From: Diphasiastrum complanatum
Lineage: Eukaryota; Streptophyta; Lycopodiopsida; Lycopodiales; Lycopodiaceae
Assembly: GCA_029204225.1 (NCBI GenBank)
Contig: CM055104.1
Coordinates: 49,555,399-49,619,398 of the forward strand
DNA length: 64,000 nt
Direction of reading: 5' to 3'
The notes beneath the pieces were generated by a model that worked only from the letters and a program-made list of their open reading frames with translations, ran no database searches and was not told the DNA's origin. The position numbers and the translations under genes are program-made. How positions within the stretch are numbered: the stretch's first letter is position 1; each line of letters begins with the position of its first letter. Positions 9,328 to 20,036 of the stretch are shown here, piece after piece.

Positions 9328-9652
9328 ACAATAGTTGGTAATCCATCTCATATCAATGAAGTGTATTGCTCGAAAGGAGAAAGTCTAGCAAATAACAATT
9401 CCAACAATTTATTTATTGACATTAATCAGCTACTAACTTACATTATAATTTTTTACGGTATTACAAATGAGAATGTCAATAACAAGTTGATAGTTGTTCT
9501 CAAGTTAGATGAGTCTGAAATTATAAAAGGACAAAAAATGGAAAAATCAGTCTCATGATCATGAATGGAGTTCTTTCAAATTCTGAAGACTCAAAAGGCC
9601 TCAATTTTAGTGTTCAATCAGAAAATGTATCTGGTGGTTGGCAGCATTTCAG
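9328..9652 (+). pseudogene. Exon of unrecognised plant gene (KGQKME / FSVQSEN exon, copy 2)
   Basis: Homologue of the exon at 3,852-4,022. It starts after a candidate acceptor (ggtatgcag), reads TIVGNPSHINEVYCSKGESL through KLIVVLKLDESEIIKGQKME, then after a frameshift LNFSVQSENVSGGWQHF, and ends at TTTCAG|GTATAG. Copy 2 keeps the segment upstream of LDES that copy 1 lost to the LTR. The two exons diverge strongly, so the gene or gene fragment was duplicated long ago. Confidence 0.5.
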
Positions 9653-9659
9653 GTATAGC

Positions 9660-10140
9660 AGTTCCTTTGCATAATCAATAGGGATAATCATTTTAATATG
9701 GAGTTCATTTGGGAAATCTTCTCTTCGTTAACAATTTTCTTCTTTCATATGGATCCAACAGCTCATAGTTTTCATGCTTACTCAGTTCAACGTAAGCAGC
9801 ATACAATGCAAAATGAGATGATCTGAACATGGAATTCACTGGTCCATATCCTAAAATTTTTAAGTGCAATAGTTTTTTTTACAGAAATTATTCTATGCAC
9901 CTTATTAAAATTATGTCCTCCAAGAAAATGGGACAGTGCCTTGATTGCCATATCATTGTCTCACCATGTTGTTGAAACTTTGAATGGGCAACACTTATCT
10001 CATTATTCTTGAAGAACTTCAGATAATGATCCATATTGAAATTTTACAATTCTAGCTTGACCAATTGGTCATGCATTGTAATTGGCAAGATGGCCATGTA
10101 AATAGATGCCACACGTGCCAAATCGCATAGGATGCTTTCC
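9660..10140. other. No gene seen
   Basis: A+T-rich sequence with stops in all frames, between the last host-gene exon and the LTR of copia element A. Nothing is supported. Confidence 0.4.
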
Positions 10141-10731
10141 AATAAGTTCATTCCTCATATTACATTGTGATAGCATCTTTGAAATGAGGCAAAAATGTGT
10201 TTGGATAGGCTAGAAAAATTATAGGATCTAAAAATAACATGTTTTACATTGTTTTTGGATCTCGAGATCTTGACCCCAAGTTAGGGTGGATCCAATGAGC
10301 TATTAGGTTAGATATTAGGGTTAGGGTATGAAAAGTTCAAAGGTGCCTTAATATGCTCAGATATCCGAGCTTGAAATGTATAAATACATGATGGGATCTC
10401 CATCAAATGATCAAGAAAAATCGAGTTTTTCCACTTCTATCATCATTGTCTTTTGGTGGCGAGTTCTAGCTATTGGATGTGAGTGTTCTTATGCATTAAT
10501 TGCTTGGTTTGGAAGGTACTGAACCTGTTTACAGGTCTGAGAAGCTTGATGTACTTTACTTTGATTCATTTGATCAAATCTATGTGCCTAATGTGGAGTT
10601 AAATGCCAAATTTGCTAGTTTTGGTAACTAGTCTTGATTCTAGCTCATAGTTTGAATCTAGATCTTTTATTTGTGCATCCTCCATCAATTTTAGGCTTGA
10701 TTGGGATTCATTTTGCTGTAAAATTTTGTCA
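10141..10731 (+). repeat. 5' LTR of copia element A (left end uncertain)
   Basis: The right end (…tttgtca, 10,731) is fixed by the primer binding site that follows at once. A TATA-like tataaata lies at about 10,379-10,386, as expected for an LTR promoter. A short telomere-like phrase, attagggttagggta, occurs at about 10,314. No second LTR is present for comparison, so the left boundary is only a guess. Confidence 0.45.
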
Positions 10732-10744
10732 TGGTATCAGAGCC
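10732..10744 (+). promoter_or_regulatory. Primer binding site, tRNA-iMet type (TGGTATCAGAGCC)
   Basis: TGGTATCAGAGCC is the standard plant copia priming site, complementary to the 3' end of initiator methionine tRNA. It starts directly after the LTR and sets the plus-strand orientation of element A. Confidence 0.85.
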
Positions 10745-11533
10745 TAATCAAAAGTGAGCTTTAGATTTTATTTTCTCAAGCTTAGATCCTAGATTTGAGT
10801 AGTATTGGCTTTGCTCTTGCTACTAGTTGCTAATCTAGTGATTGTACCTTCAAATTGGGTTTCCTTTGAGTGATAATAGATCAAAGGGAACTTTGCTGAC
10901 TTATAGCTGTAGAAACCGATATTGACCCATTTCCATTCAACCAAACCAAATTAGAAAGTTCTTATGAGTTGAATCTTGGAGTACATGTCTCCTAGTAGAG
11001 ATTTTCATAAGGATTTGAATGGCACCACTCTTTAGAAGTTTGGATCAGCCATTTGAGAGCTTAATTAGGCCGTTCTTAGGCTTCTTAAGGTCCTACAATA
11101 CACCTTTTAGATTCAGATCAAGTGTTTTTGATAATTTTTCATCTAGAAATGCAAAACTAGTGAAAATTGTGTTTCTATTCTACTCGATTTTGGATAAGTT
11201 TGTGATTGAATATGTCAATGTGATTCAAAATAAATTTAAGAGGCTTTGTTTTTAAGACATTTGTGTGTTATAAAGTTCTTTTGGTTCAGTATAGGTGGAT
11301 TCACCCTTCTTGTGAAGTCGAGATCAAGGAGGAGACTAGTTTGATCAAATCTATAGTAAATTTGGATCTAGTTTGGATCTAGAAGATAGATCAAGCTCAG
11401 GATCACCTTAGATCTTGTTGAGAAATCAGAGAGTGATTCATCTCAGGTCCCAAAGAGAGTGGGATAGCTAGTAGTGATCATATCTTGTACAATCTATCTT
11501 GTTTCTTTGAATCTATCTCCCTATCATTGAAGA

Positions 11534-12260
11534 TGGCATCCATAAGTGCCTATCTTTTGAATTCTAGTGATAGATTGGACTCTTCAAATTATTCAATTTG
11601 GAAGTTAAGAATGGAATCCATCCTTAACATGCAAGATTTGATGGATATTGTGAATGGAGAGCAAGCTGAGCCAATCCATCCACAAGAAGCAACTAAATAC
11701 AAGAGAAGGTGCAAGCTTGCACTTCATTGTATTAAGATGAATGTTGCAAATGATCTGCTCAAAGAAGTAGAGCATGTACCTCAGCCCAAGAGGCTTGGGA
11801 GACTCTTCAAAAGATCTATGAGTCCAAGAATACCTCAAGGTTACTTTCCCTCAAGAACCAAGTACTTCAATGCTTCCAAGGGAGGAGTGAGAGTGGACAT
11901 CAATTTGTTTTGAGAGTAAAAGATTTGAACAAAGAGCTTTAGTATGTTGGTGAATCTATTAAAGAGAGTGAGCTTGTGCAAATAGTTTTGAATGGCTTAT
12001 GTAGTGATTTTACTAACCTTGTCCAAAGCTATGCCATCATGGGAAACTTGCCTATAATTGAAGACCTTCAAAGTGTGTTGATGGCCGAGGAGAGTAGGAA
12101 GGCTCATATCAAATCAAGGATGGAGAGGCTCTCCATCAATGATGGTGATGACAAAGCCTTATTTTTCAAGAGCAAAGGCAAAGCAAATACCAAGGGAGCA
12201 TTCGAAAGGGAGTAAGCAAAGGATGGAGATCAAGGAGGATCCACATCCTCATCATCACAA
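11534..12260 (+). pseudogene. Copia element A gag
   Basis: The likely start is ATG 11,534 (MASISAYLLNSSDRLDSSNY), with the typical copia gag core W.LRME..L....L.D.V. The frame breaks near 11,795 and again near 11,935. The continuation in other frames (QEAWETLQKIYESK; GESIKESELVQIVLNGLCSD) fits the UBN2-type gag domain of copia elements. Another in-frame stop lies near 12,213. The ATG at 11,485 lies in leader sequence. It would encode the capsid protein; as it stands it is broken. Confidence 0.8.
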
Positions 12261-12263
12261 CTC

Positions 12264-12608
12264 ATGCCCAAGAAGGACAAATCTAAGATAAAGTGCTACT
12301 ATTGTAGCAAGATGGGGCATTATGCCTCGGAATGCTTCAAGAGGAGGCAAGATCAAAGCCAAGCCAACATTGGACAAGAGGAGGAAGAGAGCTATCATGA
12401 GGACTCACTCATGATGTCAACCTTTTCATCATCAAATGTCAAAGGTGAAGATCCTTGGTGGATAGATAGTGGGGGTAGCTCCCACATGTCGGGTAAAAGG
12501 GAGTATTTTTCTCAACTCACACCTTATGTAGGACCTATAAAGTCCATTTTTATAGCAAATGATCATGAATGTAAAGCTGAAGGTGTGGATCCATTCCCTT
12601 ATGCTTAG
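12264..12608 (+). pseudogene. Copia element A zinc knuckle and protease
   Basis: The zinc knuckle CYYCSKMGHYASEC (12,294-12,335) is an intact C-x2-C-x4-H-x4-C motif. The aspartic protease active site follows as WWIDSGGSSHMSG (DSG at 12,465-12,473; the usual form is DSGAS.H). The frame stops at 12,606, within the protease. Confidence 0.8.
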
Positions 12609-12667
12609 GATCCTCCAAGAAGACTAAGATAGATGGTGTTCTCTTCATTCCTAGCATCACTAAGAAT

Positions 12668-13916
12668 TTGCTTAGTGTTGGCCAACTTTTAGATCATGGT
12701 TTCATTGCGGAGTTCTCTACTAATGTATGCAACATCAAGAAAAGTGGGATGATCATAGCAAGGGGAACAAGGTTTGGGAGGTTATTTAAGCTTGATGCTT
12801 TTGTAAATCCTAACCAAGTTGCGATGGTAGCCGAGGAGACCAAGATGCCCACATTTGACTTGTGGCACAAGAGGCTTGGTCACATCAACACCAAGTCCAT
12901 GGAAGCTATGTGAAAGGAGGAGCTTGCTCTCGGCCTACCAAGATCTTTGCAAAGGAGGAAAGGGTATGTGAAGCTTGTGCCTTGTCTAAAGCGCACAAGT
13001 TACCTTCAACCTCAATCACAAAGACAAGTCATCCTCTCGAGTTGATCCACTCGGATGTGCATTTTGCTAGCACAAAGAGCAATGGTGGAGCTACAATGTT
13101 TGTCACCTTTATAGATGACTACTCAAGATATGGATGGGTATATCTACTTTCCTCTAAAGCACATGTTTTTGAGAGTTTTGTAAAGTTCAAGACTTTTGTT
13201 GAGAAGCATCATAATCACAAGATCAAGTTCTTTAGAAGTGATAATGGAGGAGAATATATCTCCAATGAATTTAAAGACTTTTGTGATCAAGAAGGGATCA
13301 AGAAGGAGTTATCTTGCCCCTACACTCCTCAACAAATGGGGTGGCCGAGAGGAGAAATAGGACACTATGTGAGTGTTCTAAAGCTCTAAGGTTAGATGCA
13401 TGCCTACCTAAGTCTTTTTGGGGAGAAGCTCTCACATGTGCTAACTTCTTATGTAGTAGAGTTCCATGTATCTCTATAAATGGTAAAACATCTTATGAGT
13501 TATTGTATGGAGAAAAGCCTAATCTCAAAAGCTTGAAAGTGTTTGGATGCATTTGCTATGTACATGTCCCTTTGGACAAAAGAACCAAGGAAGATCCATC
13601 ATCCATGAAGGGATTCATGGTAGGTTATGGCAATGCAAGCAAAGGTTACAAAATCTACATTCCCTCTTCTCAAAAGGTTGTCATTTCTAGAGATCTCATT
13701 TTTTATGAGACTAGAATGCATAATCTTGAAGATGATTCATCTAACCACTCTATTGGAAGAGAGGTACCCAAGATCAAGGAGGAGCTTGATCATGAGGAGG
13801 AGCTAGAACCAAGAACACCAAGCACACCAAGAAGATCCACAAGGTCAAGAATGGAGCCATTAAGGCTCACATACAAGGACAAGGGTAAGCAAGTATGCCT
13901 TCATCACATCTTTTGA
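12668..13916 (+). pseudogene. Copia element A GAG-pre-integrase and integrase
   Basis: Three overlapping frames give a continuous domain order. LLSVGQLLDHGF is the protease tail. LWHKRLGH at about 12,859 is the GAG-pre-integrase HHCC region, continued by the C..C of CEAC. The integrase core has IHSDVH, FVTFIDDYSRYGWVYLL and FRSDNGGEYISNEF, so the first two Asp and the Glu can be seen. After a frameshift near 13,335, NGVAERRNRTL, PKSFWGEALTCANFL and KVFGCICYVHVP follow, then the acidic RT linker with TPRRSTRSRMEPLRL. Two frameshifts and one stop inactivate it. Confidence 0.85.
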
Positions 13917-14205
13917 AGAGCCTTCAAATGTTAGTGAAGCTTTAGAATCAAAGGAGGGGTTTCAAGCTATGTGTGATGAGTACAATGCATTGATGGAGAA
14001 TTATACTTGGATGCTTGTTGATCTACCTTTGGATAGGAATGTAATTGGATGTAAGTGGGCTTTTAATCTCAAGTTGAATCAAGATGGGAGTATTTTTAAG
14101 CACAAGGCAAGGCTTGTAGCCAAGGGGTATTCTCAATCAAAGGGCATAGATTATGATGAGACCTTTGCACCCGTGGCAAAGATGGTCACCATAACACTAA
14201 TCATT
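13917..14205 (+). pseudogene. Copia element A reverse transcriptase, N-terminal piece only
   Basis: The RT begins typically (CDEYNALMENYTWMLVDLP, GCKWAFNLKLNQDGSIFKH, KARLVAKGYSQSKGIDYDET, FAPVAKMVTI). After about 14,199 the expected helix and KTAFL..DL block are missing, and the frame instead runs into a different copia family. YVDD and RNase H are absent. Confidence 0.8.
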
Positions 14206-14796
14206 GCAGCATTACAATCGCATCAGAATAGTATCAGAACGACATTGGTGGAATCAGGAAAGGGGAAACCAAAGCAAGCAGGTAACCTTGTCGACGAAGG
14301 TGAGATTGAAGACTCTAGCATCTTCATATCAACATTGTCACCTAATCAAGATGAGCAAGCATGGTACATTGACTAAGGAGCCACAAGACATGTGACATGT
14401 AACAAAGATTGGTGCAGCAGCTTGAGAGAGCTGGATAATGGAACGTCTGTTTCACAAGCAAATGGTGATGTGTGCAAGATCAAGGGCATAGGCACCGTTT
14501 TCATCCAACTACCTGATGGCAAAAGCAGGATGACCAAGGAGGTACTTTATGTACCAAGTTTGAAGAGAAATCTACTTTCTAATGGTGTCATTATTGATCA
14601 AAAGTTGAAAATAGAATTTGCCCATGATCGTTGCTTTGTGAAGGATGTGAACCAAAAGTTCAAAGTCATTGTGGATGGTATAAGGGAACCCAACACCAAA
14701 TTGTACATGTTCAATGCTACAATAAAGGGGCAACATGGACTTACCTCATCCATCCCATCACAAATGAACTATGGCATAAAAGGCTTGGTCATTTGA
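14206..14796 (+). pseudogene. Copia element B gag end, protease and pre-integrase (fused to element A)
   Basis: In the same frame as element A's RT, the translation continues as SGKGKPKQAGN, DEQAWYID, stop, GATRHVTCNKDW. That is a protease active site in which the Ser codon of D-S-G-A-T is now TAA (14,374-14,376). It continues LPDGKSRMTKEVLYVPSLKR and NLLSNGVII, the flap and end of copia protease. ELWHKRLGHLNLGSL follows in another frame. This family differs from element A. Confidence 0.8.
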
Positions 14797-15371
14797 ACCT
14801 AGGAAGCCTTAGTTTGATGAGACAACTGTAAATGGTGAGAGGATTGCCTATGATGGAAGACCACTTGAAGACGATGTGCGAGTCATGTGTGTATGGGAAG
14901 CGACATCGAGAGAAGTTCAATAAAGGTGGTGTTGCAAGGGCAAAGAACATCCTGGATTTGATCCACACAGATCTATGCGGGCCTATGAGGACTATGTCCT
15001 TAGGTAAAGCATTCTATTTCATGACCTTCATTGATGATATGTCACGCAAGACGTGGATTTACTTCTTGAAGAAGAAATTATATGCATTTGCCACTTTCAA
15101 GAGCTTCACAACATTGGTCGAAAATCAAACAGGTAGGAAGATCAAATTTCTAAGATCAGATAGTGGAGGTGAGTACAAGTCCACTGACTTCAATGATCTT
15201 TGTGATCAATGTGGGATCAAAAGACAATATACGCAAGCTCATACACCTAAACTCAATGGTGTTGTTGAGCACAAGAATCGTACGATTGTGGAAAGTGCCA
15301 GATCTACGCTAGTTGAGATGAAACTGCCAAAAGATTTTTGGTCAGAAGCATGTAGTAGGGGCTATTGTTGA
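14797..15371 (+). pseudogene. Copia element B integrase, truncated
   Basis: It holds CESCVYGKRHREKF (zinc CC), LIHTDLCGPMRTMSLG (first catalytic Asp), FIDDMSRKTWIYFL (second Asp region), FLRSDSGGEYKSTDF (catalytic Glu), HTPKLNGVVEHKNRTI and MKLPKDFWSEA, all in one frame from 14,832. The stop is at 15,369-15,371, just where the domain would run on to tyRTP-type sequence. Catalytic residues look intact, but C-terminal integrase and RT are missing. Confidence 0.85.
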
Positions 15372-15860
15372 TGATCATAGACATGGTAGATGCTTTCGTG
15401 CATTGATTCTTTTCTTCCAGATGTATTGTCAGTAATAGCTTTATCACCTTTACAAATTGTGTGATTAGCTTTGTGAAGCACGCGGTTATGTCCCCTATTG
15501 TTTTGTGCTTACCTGCATTATTAACCTGTATATTTTGTTATACTTAATCTGATTATAGCTCTATTTGTTCTGCATGCAGATTTGTATTAATATTGCAATG
15601 CTTTTCTACATTCTGTTTGGCTTACTAATTACTTAATTTGGGTGTCCGCTCTTCGCAAATTATTATTAGTCTAGCTGTTCACGACTAATATTTAGTCTTG
15701 CTTTTCGCGACTAATTTGTGACTGATTATTTGTCTAGCTCTTCGCGAATAATTCACGACTAATAATTTGTCTAGTTGTTTGCGACAAATTATCTTTTTGA
15801 TGTTTTGATGTTGAATGTTTGGCTACATAATCAGATCAAATGTGATTTCTATCACTAATG
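15372..15860. repeat. LTR-like sequence with CpG iterons (TTCGCGACTAAT type)
   Basis: Between 15,645 and 15,810 the words ttcgcaaattatta, ttcacgactaatattt, ttcgcgactaattt, ttcgcgaataattcacgact and tttgcgacaaatta recur every 30-50 bp. The TTCGCGA core is palindromic and CpG-rich in DNA otherwise poor in CpG. Similar words (TTCGCAAATTGTTTGCGACA) fill the LTRs of element 2 at 40.2-40.5 and 43.9-44.2 kb. I found no LTR ends here. Confidence 0.45.
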
Positions 15861-15926
15861 TTTTGTTCGAGTCTGATAGGTGTAGTCATGCTTAAGGAAA
15901 GAGTGAGATAGCTTGATACCAAATTC

Positions 15927-16460
15927 ATGAAAAAAATCAGCAAACTAGAATCGAAATTAGACATTTTGAGCAAAAAATACAGATGTATAATTCCCAATAT
16001 GGCTCTCAAGCGCAAAAAGCAGGTCAGACAAGAACCTCAAGGCAATGTGTGCTCGAAAGAGATATAAGAAAATAGGGTAAGGCCAACTGCTTTCCTTCCT
16101 CCTAGAGGTATCCCCGCCAAGAGACCCCGCATCGTCTGGAGCTCTGAATCATACGCTAGAGAATCTGATTCAAACCGAGAATCACCCTCTCCTCCTTGTG
16201 TTATTCGTCCAAATCCTCAAAAGGTTTCTTCAATAAAAGTGATGATTACCCAAGAGGAGCTCAACAGAATAATCGAGAAATCTGTAAATATTGTATCTAC
16301 TTCTCTTTCTGCTCTTGTACATAATCTTTTTGTCAGAATTCCATACAATCATGTGCAAGTTTATTTTGATTCTGACCATCATAACCAGTATGAGGCTTAC
16401 TTACCTAATAAAATTGATCTTCTCAGCAATTATTTTGATTTCTTTCTTTCCAAGTGGTAG
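15927..16460 (+). pseudogene. Unknown ORF with one stop (coiled-coil/basic N-terminus)
   Basis: A single frame from ATG 15,927 to 16,460 is interrupted by only one TAA (about 16,068). It starts KKISKLESKLDILSKKY (amphipathic, coiled-coil-like), then a basic proline-rich part (LPPRGIPAKRPRIVWSS, SYARESDSNRESPSPP) and MITQEELNRIIEKSVNIVST. It could be a gag-like or host-gene remnant. I recognise no family. Confidence 0.35.
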
Positions 16461-16521
16461 ATCAACCAACTCCCATGTATCATGCATGTGGATGGATTCC
16501 ATCTCCTCTTCCATTGCCCTT

Positions 16522-17795
16522 TGTGTTGCGCCGGCGCCTCAAAGGGCGTTGGGACTTGAGCGGTTTCCCCAACACGCGCTTAAGTCTAACATTCATCCAT
16601 CATGCACTTACGTAAAAGCCAACTCAGAAACGTAACAAGCTTAACCATTCAGACTTAAGAAAACTGGAATCCCAACCAACCCGAAAGCCAACTCAGAATC
16701 CGTCCCCAAAAGGTAACCAAAGGCAAAGACAAGCCACACATGAAAACCCAAGGCATAGTGGTCGCCAAACTGACCAATTGGCATAGCGGCAAGCCCCATG
16801 TCGATGACAGGGACCCTTAGACACCAACGACGCAAAAAGGTTGTAGTAAGGGTCCTTCCACTTGGACCAGTCCCGGAGGCGAAACCAAAATGGTAATCAT
16901 CCCCAAGGATCAACTTTATTAGATTTGGAAGAGGATACATTCATACATAGACTGACCGGTCTCGGGGCCACCAACACATGCTGGGCATTGTGCCTGGCTC
17001 GTGCTGGTAGAGAGAGCTGAGACCTGGCGACTGGATTCCTGGCGCTGGTTGAGCTGCCCAAGTTTCTGTCTGCCGGACTCCCCCTATAGTTCTGCTATGA
17101 TTCGGCGCACCCCCTCTGGTTTGAAACATAGTGCTTTCTGGTAAAGCACGCTTTTTAGGACTTAGTTTTTATTTTGCTGATTAAGCCTGGCAAGCCTGGC
17201 AGAATCAGTCTGGCTCCCGGACATGGGTCCCGGGAGCCATCCCGGCGGCCAAATCACCCTGCTTTCTTGACTAGGCCATGACTCGAGCTCCAGAGCTAGC
17301 TCATGACTTTGTGACTACTTGACTGGCTCACCACAGGTCGGAGGCTCAGTCCTTGACGTTCTAACTTGCTATGGGACCTTAGAGGGCGTCACCCCTTTGA
17401 GTCTTACAGGGCATGCTGGGTGCACCCGAGTCAGCTTTACAACATCCTCCCCTCATTTGAGAAAGCTGATGTCCTCATCAGGGCCAAACTAGAACCTAAG
17501 ACTCATGGCACGGGCTTAATTCACCGGCTAGACTTTAGTCACATATACAAGGGAACGGGCTTGATTCACCGGCCAAAGGAAAACAACTGTAAAGCGGAGT
17601 AATGATATTGTGTTTTACACCCAGCACAGGAAAAGTGTGGATCTAGTTCACTTACGTAAAACCTGTGTGAAGCTGCTGCACTTAGACATTAAACTGAAGC
17701 TCACTCCTCAATGAGAAATGCGGCTTACTTTATTAACATGAAAGAAAAAGGTACTTAAGGCTCCCTTAAGCCTCAGATATGTCGTTTTCGTCACA
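16522..17795 (-). repeat. GC-rich LTR-like block, probable 3' LTR of the gag-protease gypsy
   Basis: Candidate ends are TGTGACG...CAACACA read on the minus strand (plus-strand tgtgttgcgcc at 16,522 and ttcgtcaca at 17,795). It starts 16 bp after the protease stop codon of the minus-strand element, where a 3' LTR belongs. Base composition is much richer in G+C than the surroundings. Part of it (about 16,910-17,160: actttatta, ctccccctatag, ttcggca, ctggtaaagcac) is also present at 58,130-58,350 inside the Mutator-like element. Short frames on both strands here have no coding support. Confidence 0.4.
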
Positions 17796-17811
17796 CCTCT
17801 GGATGAGTCCC

Positions 17812-18552
17812 CTAGGACTCTAGATATTTCGTTTGGTCGTCCAGGTTGAGCTCCTTGAGCTCTGCATCGGCACTTAGACTCACCTTTGATGTAGAAACTG
17901 CAGGCAATGTTGGCTCCATTTGACCTCGCGTCAGTTGGTTTGTCACTGTTGGATGTCCTTCGTTAAAGAAGTGAGCTTTCGCTTGGTCACACAAGGTGAG
18001 CTCCTTGAGCTCTGCATTGGCACTTGAATTCACCTTTGATGTAGAGACTATAGGCAATGTTGGCTCCATTTGTTCCCGTGTCAGCTGGTCTGTCATTGTT
18101 GGCTGTCCTTCATTAAATAGGTGAATGAGATTGGGAGGAATGGTTGGCTTAGGTTCATTTGTGTCGTTCTTTTCTAGTTGGTCCCCTGGCACAGCTCTGA
18201 CGACACAAGGTCTCCTGCCATTATATAATAACACAAGGTTAACCCCTTTTGCCAAGAAGGCCACCACATGTTCGTTAAACCAGCTTAATCCCAAAATAGC
18301 GTCGAAGGCATCCATCTTCAAGATTGTGAACGTTAGTCGATTCTTCCAGGCTCCTAGAGAGATTGGTAAGTTGGTTGCCAATCTACAAGTGGTCATTGTA
18401 CCTTTTGCGGTCTCCACACAAATAGGAGTCATATTTTCTTCACATTGGATGTCCAATTCTCCTGTCAGTTTTTCTGACAAGTAGTTATGTGACGCCCCCA
18501 GGTCTACCATGAAGTAAATGATCCTGCCTTGAATACAGCCTTTCAGGTACAA
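17812..18552 (-). pseudogene. Gypsy aspartic protease with a duplicated C-terminal tail
   Basis: Retropepsin of the gag-pol type. YFMVDLGASHNYLSE carries the active site with Leu in place of the Ser of D-S-G (DLGAS), and FDAILGLSWFNEH is the second conserved block. After about residue 140 there are two tandem copies of a 50-residue module (NEGQPTMTDQLTREQMEPTL... and NEGHPTVTNQLTRGQMEPTL...), each ending in ELKEL. The stop is at 17,812. No RT, RNase H or integrase follows; the LTR-like block starts 16 bp further on. The D-to-L change next to the catalytic Asp and the lack of pol suggest a non-autonomous element. Confidence 0.75.
17815..18120 (-). repeat. Tandem duplication of about 153 bp in the protease tail
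   Basis: Two adjacent in-frame units of about 50 codons, at roughly 17,968-18,120 and 17,815-17,967, share gagctccttgagctctgca and ggcaatgttggctccatttg. The length keeps the frame and both units are open, so the duplication was tolerated while the ORF was in use. Confidence 0.75.
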
Positions 18553-20004
18553 TAACTTGGAGGAGTCGCCATAAGATGTTCACGATACGCCGCAAGTGCC
18601 CCTATTTGTTGCAAGGCATTCAGGTCAGACTCCGTCAAATCCGTTTCTGGGTCCTCTTCATCATCTTGTTCACCATCTTCTTGATCAAATGCCTCTCTCT
18701 CCATCCTATCAAATCCTTCAATGGCAGCCATGATTTGCTTATTCAATGGTTTGGGGCATGACCTCCAAGAGTGACCTTGCTGATGACAGTTGAAGCAACG
18801 CATGGAATTGCCCACTGTTGGTGAGCTGTTGCTATGACTAGCTGAAGGTCCAACATTGTTTCTTCTCTGGAACATGTTCCCTCCATTGTTGCCTTGGTTG
18901 CCCTGTTTTTGTTGGGAATTTGTTCACGCTACTCGAGGCTTGGTTGCCATTTGGAGCTGAGTCCCCCCTTGAAAAGAAGCTCGGACTCGGTCTGGATCCA
19001 CTAAATACTCTTGTTGAGGTTGCGGGAGCAGCTGGTGCCAATGTGTTCTCATAATCACAAACCATTTCAGCCGCTCGAATAGTTGAATTGAAATCATGGG
19101 GCATGTAGCTGTCTATCGCACGCTGGGTCCAAGATTGCATTCCAGACAATAGGTAATGAGTTTTGTCCGCCTCGGACATATCTTCAATAACCCATACACT
19201 CTGTCTGAATTTATTGAGGTACTCTCGCAATGACCCTTTCTGTTTGAGCCCCGATAATTCTGTCCTCAATCTCATGTGTGAATCCTTCGGTATGAACTCG
19301 TAACGCGGCTTTGAATGTGCCCATGTTTGAAAATGCATTCCTGCCAACCGGCACCAATTTGTAGTGTAGCCCTCAAAATATGCTAATGCCAAGTCAGTTC
19401 TTTCTTCCTCAGGAGTGTTCATCAGACGGAAGTAATGGTCCATGTGAAACAACCAATCTTCCACAACTCGAATGTCACGCTCTCCTTTGAAAGTAGGTGG
19501 TGCTTTCACTTTGGCAGTCTTTCTTGGGCCCTCCGTGTTTCGCGCTCGTGGTTCTCTTGGTATCTGTGGAGGAGGCGCCACTGCATTCCCCCTAGTTGCT
19601 TCCAACTCTTCAAACCTGGCTTCGAGCTGTGTTAGCCCGTCTCTCATTTCTCTGGCAAGGTTAATTTGAGTAAGATTCATGGCTCGCAAGGATGTTTGCC
19701 ATTCTTTCCTTTCGGTTTCTCTATCCTTCTTCACCTCGCTAAGAATAGCCGTCATTACGCTTGATAAGTATTGCCGCATCTTCACTTCAAAGAGGTCCTG
19801 TTGCGCCTCTGGCAAGGGTTCATCTCTTGGTGTAGGTTCAGAAGGGCCACCCATCTCTTCTTGGAGGGGCGCCACTGTGGAGTGCATACGCTCTTTCTTT
19901 CTCGACTTGGACCTGGTGCCATCTCGATGCATGCGAGAGCTGTATTCTCGAGTCAGCTCTTCTCCGTCCGTCAATGCTCATAACTCTTCAAGATGGTCCT
20001 CCAT
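18543..20004 (-). pseudogene. Gypsy gag (matrix/capsid plus zinc knuckle), almost intact
   Basis: The frame starts at ATG 20,004 (MEDHLEEL) with a TGA after eight codons; the next ATG is 19,974, giving 378 open codons. The order is a basic N-terminus, a Glu-rich helix (LFEVKMRQYLSSVMTAILSE), APPTFKGERDIRVVEDWLFH (gag core), ALAYFEGYTTNWCR and LKQKGSLREYLNKFRQSV. A Ser/Gly linker then leads, after one frameshift near 18,930, to the zinc knuckle CFNCHQQGHSWRSC. It forms the capsid and binds RNA. It lies head-to-tail with the protease, whose ORF overlaps it by 10 bp. Confidence 0.85.
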
Positions 20005-20036
20005 TATAGTCAAGAGATGTACCTCACTAGCAGTGC

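Noticed and set aside
16641-17129. Minus-strand frames of 99 and 62 codons in the GC-rich block
   Set aside because: No motif; related sequence at 58.1 kb is not conserved as protein. Treated as LTR-like DNA.
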